Source: Erysipelotrichaceae bacterium
GTDB taxonomy: Bacteria; Bacillota_I; Bacilli_A; RFN20; CAG-826
Direction: 5' to 3'
DNA: 37,388 nucleotides
NCBI GenBank assembly: GCA_031271635.1
Contig: JAISVG010000033.1
Coordinates: forward strand, 1 to 37,388
A program made the translations under genes and the position numbers. Below, in pieces: positions 32,787 to 37,388 of this stretch; position 1 is the first letter of the stretch, and each line of letters begins with the position of its first letter. The notes under the pieces were generated by a model that saw only the letters and a list, made by a program, of their open reading frames with translations, did not search any database and had not been told where the DNA came from.

Positions 32787-34244
32787 CTATACTGCGTGAT
32801 AGCTAATAACCATCTGCATAATGTGGAACTGAATATTTGAGGTATGCACATTATGAATTGCAATGGAACTGCCATTTACAGTTTTGCTTGCTAGAGGAGT
32901 TGGTGAAGTAGTGGTTGTTAAGTCTTCAACCGTACCATTAAACTCGATTTTAATTGTAGCATCATTAGTATTGTTAGTTTTATATGTTAAAACATATGAA
33001 TCGATTACATAACCACTAGTGACACTGACGGTCAATGTACAGCCGCCGCCGGTTTGATAAAGTGCGAGCCAACCACCTTTATTTAAACCAATGTGATTTT
33101 GACCAGAAGGCCCTTTATCACTAACAACCGAAAAGATGGTAGGATCAAGACCAACGGTAGCGGCGTCGTTTTCGCCAGTCATGTTTACTGTAGCCCCAGA
33201 ATAGATGAGGGTAACACCATCAACCGGATCTGGGTCTGGATCTGGATCTGGATCAGTTGTGCCACCATTATCATCAACAAATGACACAACAAATAAGTCA
33301 ATTTTTCCAGCGGTACTAGTAGCAGGACCAGAAGTAAGATAACCAGTAAAGGTTCCGGTGTGATTGGCTAATGAGGTCATATTTCCGGTGCTTTCTGTGG
33401 CTGGAGTTCCCGTAACAAAAGCAAAGAAACCGGAAGCACCACCACTAGTTCCGGTGATTTTAACATTGGTAAAACTACCATCAAGATAAATAGTTCCATT
33501 AAAGGTAACTCTTGGAGGTAGTGAAGGGGAGGCAGTCATGAAGTTAGTTAACCAAGCTTGATTAATACTTGCGGCAGTAGAATCAACTACTGGACCAGCA
33601 GTATCAAGTCTTGTGACGTCAATAGTGGTGTATCCTCCCTCTATTGCAGTAGTAGCAAGTTGTCTAATGCCATATCTTTCAGCAACATTCGCGGCAATAG
33701 AAACATGGTCGCCGATTTCGTAATCAGTTGGAAGATTTGGGGTGGCAGTTGGTGGAAGGAAAACAAGAATGTTTCCGGTGGTATCACCGACAATCCATGA
33801 GTTTGGATTCATTCCCATGATTCTAACATCAACTAGGACACGATCGCCAAGCACGGACTCGCTTGCAACATCTTCAACTAAGATTGATCCGTCAATTGGA
33901 ACATAGTTTTCATCACCATCGCCACCTTTTCTTTCACTAAGCGTGACTACTTTGGTGCCAACAACTTCGTTGACTTTACTTTTTGCAGTAATGGTAACAT
34001 CACCATTATTAACTCCAGTAAGAAGACCACTTTGCGTAATGGTAGCAAGATTAGTAGGTTCAACGGTCCAAGAAACATCTTTTGAAGCATCAAGAGGCGC
34101 GACAGTAACGGTATACTGTGCAGGAACATTTAGTTCGGCAGTAGCAGGACCTTCGATGGTAATTGTGGTGGGGCCAGTAGCGGTTTCACCACAACCAAAG
34201 AGGGCAGCAAATAAAAAAGGCACTAACAAGAATGTTTTTTTCAT
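32787..34244 (-). CDS. modular surface lipoprotein with Ig-like domain and (DP)n linker
   Basis: 485 residues; AAGGAG before ATG. Lipobox LFGC (Cys18). Residues 24-105 are a BIG2-like Ig fold (ATITQSGLLTGVNNGDVTITA). Residues 115-200 (ILVEDVASESVLGDRVLVDV, GDTTGNILVFL, DYEIGDHVSI) look like an OB-fold. A linker with five Asp-Pro repeats (DPDPDPDPDP) precedes a C-terminal beta domain (350-485) that I do not recognise. No enzyme motif is seen; a cell-surface binding or structural role is inferred. Confidence 0.75.
   Translation of the reverse strand: MKKTFLLVPFLFAALFGCGETATGPTTITIEGPATAELNVPAQYTVTVAPLDASKDVSWTVEPTNLATITQSGLLTGVNNGDVTITAKSKVNEVVGTKVVTLSERKGGDGDENYVPIDGSILVEDVASESVLGDRVLVDVRIMGMNPNSWIVGDTTGNILVFLPPTATPNLPTDYEIGDHVSIAANVAERYGIRQLATTAIEGGYTTIDVTRLDTAGPVVDSTAASINQAWLTNFMTASPSLPPRVTFNGTIYLDGSFTNVKITGTSGGASGFFAFVTGTPATESTGNMTSLANHTGTFTGYLTSGPATSTAGKIDLFVVSFVDDNGGTTDPDPDPDPDPVDGVTLIYSGATVNMTGENDAATVGLDPTIFSVVSDKGPSGQNHIGLNKGGWLALYQTGGGCTLTVSVTSGYVIDSYVLTYKTNNTNDATIKIEFNGTVEDLTTTTSPTPLASKTVNGSSIAIHNVHTSNIQFHIMQMVISYHAV
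33226..33255. repeat. hexanucleotide repeat encoding the Asp-Pro linker
   Basis: Five tandem 6-base units: GGATCT, GGGTCT, GGATCT, GGATCT, GGATCA (plus strand). Each adds one Asp-Pro in the minus-strand gene, so slippage changes linker length without shifting frame. Confidence 0.85.
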
Positions 34245-34379
34245 TTAATTCTCCTTTGTTGAAACATCACTTATATTATACTTGAACAAGCAGGAATTGT
34301 TTTATGTGACATTAAAAGAACTTTTAAATTTGAGTTTACGACTTCGCACTATCATTTTTTATTTATTTTTGATATAGTA

Positions 34380-34468
34380 TGAGAGCCATTACGATGTAAA
34401 GTTTCGAACCTGGTCAGGATGGGAACATAGCAGCCATAAGAATTGCTTTGCATGTGTAATGGTTTTAC
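34380..34468 (+). ncRNA. ffs: small signal recognition particle RNA (scRNA/4.5S type)
   Basis: The conserved Ffh-binding loop is present: GAACCTGGTCAGGATGGGAA then CATAGCAGCC. Flanking arms pair well: CCATTAC (34386-34392) with GTAATGG (34456-34462), and ATGTAAAG (34394-34401) with CTTTGCAT (34446-34453), one G-U pair. A TATAGT -10 (34373-34378) is seven bases upstream. In Bacillus the same RNA lies next to tadA, as here. Ends are approximate. Confidence 0.88.
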
Positions 34469-34471
34469 TTT

Positions 34472-34942
34472 ATGAAAAAGAATCACGATTACTTTATGAA
34501 AATGGCCCTTAAAGAGGCCAAGAAGGCTTTTTTGATATCTGAAGTTCCAGTTGGAGCAGTTTTAGTTAAGGATGATGTTATTATTGCTCGAGGTCATAAT
34601 GTGGTGGAGAAAAAACAAAGTGTTTTAAGACATGCTGAACTTGAAGTTATTAAAAAAGCGAATGCTAAACAAAAAAATTGGCGTCTTAATGAAACAACGT
34701 TATATGTGACTTTAGAGCCTTGTATGATGTGTTTAGGAGCAATTAATTTGTCACGAATTAAAAATGTCATTTTTTTGTTATTAGATGATAAGAAAAGTGA
34801 TAATCAACGAAGTATTGAACGAAAAAACATCGTAACTACACTTATTCTTCATAGTGATTCAAAGCGTCAAAAAGAGTATAAAACTATGCTCCAGACTTTT
34901 TTCCGGGACCAAAGAATTTTAAAGAAATTTGACTCAGAATAA
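34472..34942 (+). CDS. tadA: tRNA-specific adenosine deaminase TadA
   Basis: Makes inosine at the wobble position of tRNA-Arg(ACG). 156 residues with the zinc/catalytic His54-Ala-Glu56 (RHAELEV) and Pro83-Cys84-x2-Cys87 (EPCMMC). The N-terminus KNHDYFMKMALKEA is typical. The C-terminal region is short and basic. The ATG lies about ten bases after the SRP RNA stem and has no Shine-Dalgarno, so it may be cotranscribed and translated from a processed or leaderless end. Confidence 0.93.
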   Translation: MKKNHDYFMKMALKEAKKAFLISEVPVGAVLVKDDVIIARGHNVVEKKQSVLRHAELEVIKKANAKQKNWRLNETTLYVTLEPCMMCLGAINLSRIKNVIFLLLDDKKSDNQRSIERKNIVTTLILHSDSKRQKEYKTMLQTFFRDQRILKKFDSE

Positions 34943-34956
34943 CAGATTCGCAATAT

Positions 34957-34967
34957 TATAATATAAT
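34957..34967 (+). promoter_or_regulatory. overlapping TATAAT -10 elements before the MFS gene
   Basis: TATAAT occurs at 34957 and 34962; the second is seven bases from ATG 34975, with no Shine-Dalgarno between. Confidence 0.55.
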
Positions 34968-34974
34968 ATCTCAT

Positions 34975-36327
34975 ATGGATCAGAAACTGAAGTTAAACAC
35001 GAAGCGAACCTTGATGATTGGGTTGGCTTTTTTTACGATTCTGATGATGTGGCAGGTATACAATACTTATTGCCCGTTATTTATTACCGATTATCTTGTT
35101 AATAATTATGGTGGCGATGAAATTAAATGGCAGTGGTTGGTTGGTGTTATTATGGCGACTGATAATGTTTTAGCGTTGGGAATGCTGCCGTTATTTGGAT
35201 ATTTCTCCGACAAAACTAGGACTAAAATTGGGAAGAGAATGCCTTATATTATTGGTGGCACGATTGCATCAGTGGTGGTTTTACCGCTAATTCCGGTCAT
35301 GTTCTATTATAATAGTTTTGTTGGTTTAATGATTTGCATGGCTTTAGTGCTTATCTTTATGAATTTATACCGTAACCCGGCAGTAAGTTTAATGCCAGAC
35401 ATTACTCCGAAACCCTTGAGAGCCAAAGCTAATGGGTTAATCAATTTAGTAGGCTATGTTGGCGCAATTTTGGCTGGGGTTTTAGCAATGCTTCTTTCAT
35501 TTGATAATCAGATGGCGGCTAACGGGGCTAAGCGGAGCCTAATCGTGACAATGTTACCATTTATTATTACTGCAGTTTTAATGGTCTTGGCCTTAATTCT
35601 TTTAGTTATAAAAATTCGTGAGAATCAGATTCTAAAAGAAGTTGCTGACGACATGAAAAGAGGCGAAGAACTTGCGGAAACAAATGACGTTATTAAAGAG
35701 AATGTTCCTCTCTCAAAGAAAGATAAGATTACTTTAGCCTTAATTATTGGAGCTACTTTTTTGTGGTTTGCCGGCTTTAATGCTATTGAGACTTTTTGGT
35801 CGAACTATAGTGTGTATCATTTAGGAGCCGATCGGCCTTTATCAATGGCGACAAATGTTCTTGCGATCGCTTCACTTTTGGCCTTTGTTCCGGCGGGATT
35901 ATTAGCAAATAAAATTACGCGAAAATGGGTAGTTTTGATCGGAATTATTCTCGTTGTTGCTGGTTTAATACCGATGTTTTTTATCGATAGTAGTAGCGGG
36001 GCACTTGTTTTTGCGATTTATGCTTCATTTTTTGTTTGTGGCGTTGGTTGGGCCTTCATTAATTGCTGCTCATATCCGATGGTGGTAGAGTTAGCTAATA
36101 AGAATAATATTGGTAGATTTACAGGTCTTTATTATTCAGCTAGCATGTTATCACAATCAATTACTCCGATTGTAATTGGTTTTTTCATTGGCAGTGATGA
36201 TTTTGGGGTTCTCTTCCCATATGCTGCCGCTCTCTTTGTTGTTGCAGGAATCATTTTCTTTTTTATCCAGAATAAACGCGTGGTTAAAACCGAAAAACAC
36301 GGTTTGGAACATTTTAATACTGATTAG
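34975..36327 (+). CDS. MFS transporter, SLC45/GPH sugar-transporter-like
   Basis: 450 residues with twelve predicted membrane helices. The loop after helix 2 is FGYFSDKTRTKIGKRMPYI, the MFS signature region typical of sucrose/glycoside symporters, followed by NPAVSLMPDITPKPLRAKANG. A central basic loop (about 215-250) separates the halves. A sugar/cation symport role is inferred; the substrate is not known. The flippase gene begins two bases after its stop, so they may form an operon. Confidence 0.86.
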   Translation: MDQKLKLNTKRTLMIGLAFFTILMMWQVYNTYCPLFITDYLVNNYGGDEIKWQWLVGVIMATDNVLALGMLPLFGYFSDKTRTKIGKRMPYIIGGTIASVVVLPLIPVMFYYNSFVGLMICMALVLIFMNLYRNPAVSLMPDITPKPLRAKANGLINLVGYVGAILAGVLAMLLSFDNQMAANGAKRSLIVTMLPFIITAVLMVLALILLVIKIRENQILKEVADDMKRGEELAETNDVIKENVPLSKKDKITLALIIGATFLWFAGFNAIETFWSNYSVYHLGADRPLSMATNVLAIASLLAFVPAGLLANKITRKWVVLIGIILVVAGLIPMFFIDSSSGALVFAIYASFFVCGVGWAFINCCSYPMVVELANKNNIGRFTGLYYSASMLSQSITPIVIGFFIGSDDFGVLFPYAAALFVVAGIIFFFIQNKRVVKTEKHGLEHFNTD

Positions 36328-36329
36328 AT

Positions 36330-37388
36330 ATGACTGCTTCAACTCCCTTAATAATTGTTACTGCAGTCGTTATTGTTTTAGCGTTAACGCTGCTTTTTTT
36401 AGTAAATCAGCCATTAAGAAAACGCGTCGGCTCTTTTTTTGGGTTTAGTATCGAAAATGATTATCTACTACACATCAAAACTGATGAAGAATTAGCAGTT
36501 CTTAAGAAGAAACAGGAACAAGACACTAAAAAACAGTTCACCAGAACACAAAGAATTGCCAAAAACGGACTGTGGTCTTTCATTCAGATGTTTACAACAT
36601 CACTGCTTTCTTTTATTGTGCGGACGATGGCGATTTATTATTTTACATCGCAAATCTTCGGGATTAGTAGTACTTTAGGAAGTTACATTACGATTGTAAA
36701 TATGATTGAATTTGGAATAACTGGATCCTTTACATATCGTCTTTCCAAAGCCTATCACGATAAAGATATTGAAAAAGCCACGATTATTACCCAGGCCATT
36801 CGGCGTTTTAATTTTGTGTTCTTTTTAATTGCCTTAGGTCTTGGAATAATCCTTAGTTTTCTTTTACCGGTTTTGATTTATGAGTGGAATCAAGATTCGT
36901 TACCAATTAGTCAAACTGGAATATATATTTTGTTTTTTATTCTTCTTATTCCGAAAATACTACATTTTTTAACCAACAACAATCATTTACTGATTTATAT
37001 TGACGAAAAAAGCCGCGTGGTGGCGAGGTATAGTATCGTTATTGGGGTAATTTGTCACCTGCTACAAATTGCCTCCTTCTTTATTTTTAAAGACGCTCCA
37101 ATTGAAAGTCAACTTTATATCTATTTTGGTTTAATGATGGTGATGACAATTAGCACCTATATTGTTTCGTTTTGGTATTCAAGGAAACACTATAAGGTGT
37201 ATTATCAACACACGAAAGCCAAACTTAGCGAGAAAGAATCACGGTTTTTACAACGAGATATTAGTACTTCCTTTACTAATAAAGCATTTAAAATGCTGCA
37301 TGATTTCTTTGTTACTTTTTGCCGTTCAACACTAGTTCTTTCTTTAGTGATTGGGGCCTTTGATACTTATAGCTACATTATTACTCTC
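36330..37388 (+). CDS. polysaccharide/oligosaccharide flippase, Wzx-like, C-terminus outside window
   Basis: 353 codons open to the right edge from ATG 36330. One N-terminal helix and a charged segment (LHIKTDEELAVLKKKQEQ) precede a flippase-type membrane region (SFIQMFTTSLLSF, MIEFGITGSFTYRLSKAYHD, then a basic turn and long helices), as in lipid-linked sugar flippases of the MOP superfamily. It would move a lipid-linked glycan across the membrane. With glf, GT2 and the SDR nearby it completes a surface-glycan set. Family call is by pattern. Confidence 0.72.
   Translation, partial: MTASTPLIIVTAVVIVLALTLLFLVNQPLRKRVGSFFGFSIENDYLLHIKTDEELAVLKKKQEQDTKKQFTRTQRIAKNGLWSFIQMFTTSLLSFIVRTMAIYYFTSQIFGISSTLGSYITIVNMIEFGITGSFTYRLSKAYHDKDIEKATIITQAIRRFNFVFFLIALGLGIILSFLLPVLIYEWNQDSLPISQTGIYILFFILLIPKILHFLTNNNHLLIYIDEKSRVVARYSIVIGVICHLLQIASFFIFKDAPIESQLYIYFGLMMVMTISTYIVSFWYSRKHYKVYYQHTKAKLSEKESRFLQRDISTSFTNKAFKMLHDFFVTFCRSTLVLSLVIGAFDTYSYIITL

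Noticed and set aside
33226..33255. CRISPR-like repeat
   Set aside because: Six-base coding microsatellite without spacers; no array or cas genes in the window.
33943..34248. Plus-strand ORF over the lipoprotein signal region
   Set aside because: Complement shadow of a Val/Thr-rich lipoprotein; it has no independent promoter or ribosome site.

Overview
This is a chromosomal replication-origin window from a low-GC, Gram-positive-type bacterium, most likely a Bacillota/Mycoplasmatota (Tenericutes) lineage that keeps the standard code. TGA ends several genes (yidC, tatD, the P-type ATPase, the MscS-like channel), so it is not a code-4 Mycoplasma. The gene order, the absence of recF beside yaaA, a lipoprotein YidC, small SRP RNA next to tadA, and surface lipoproteins with Ig-like domains fit an Acholeplasma/Izemoplasma/RF39-like organism. 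The exact taxon is inference.

Left arm (1-9510, minus strand): a divergent sigma-like gene cut by the window edge, then serS, gyrA, gyrB, yaaA (S4 domain), dnaN and dnaA, all reading away from the origin. gyrA has an in-frame TAA at codon 95, inside the highly conserved GKYHPHGD motif. The origin (about 9568-9803) holds a cluster of TTTTCCACA boxes, and DnaA has a changed DNA-contact signature (GVHHTT instead of GRDHTT). A surface protein with starch-binding-like modules (9954-11537) sits between the origin and rpmH.

Right arm (11892-17935, plus strand): the classic rpmH-rnpA-yidC-jag-mnmE run continues through tatD, rnmV and rsmA as one tightly overlapping operon behind a consensus promoter.

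Accessory section (18011-37388): a membrane acyltransferase; an operon of a 15-codon leader ORF, CtpE-like P-type ATPase, TetR-like regulator, iron-type alcohol dehydrogenase and a degenerate site-2-protease-like membrane protein; mscL; a lipoprotein; hsp20 under two CIRCE operators; a frameshifted Fic gene; an MscS-like channel; a surface-glycan set (SDR epimerase/reductase, GT2 glycosyltransferase, UDP-galactopyranose mutase, and a flippase at the right edge); rpmE; a modular lipoprotein; SRP RNA; tadA; and an MFS transporter.

The most distinctive signals are these. Eight start codons lie 6-7 bases after a -10 element with no Shine-Dalgarno, which predicts many leaderless mRNAs, including dnaA. 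DnaA and its boxes both depart from consensus. A micro-ORF has a stop codon inside the Shine-Dalgarno of the P-type ATPase. gyrA carries a nonsense codon. A candidate structured RNA lies at 501-594. No CRISPR array, IS element or tRNA was recognised.
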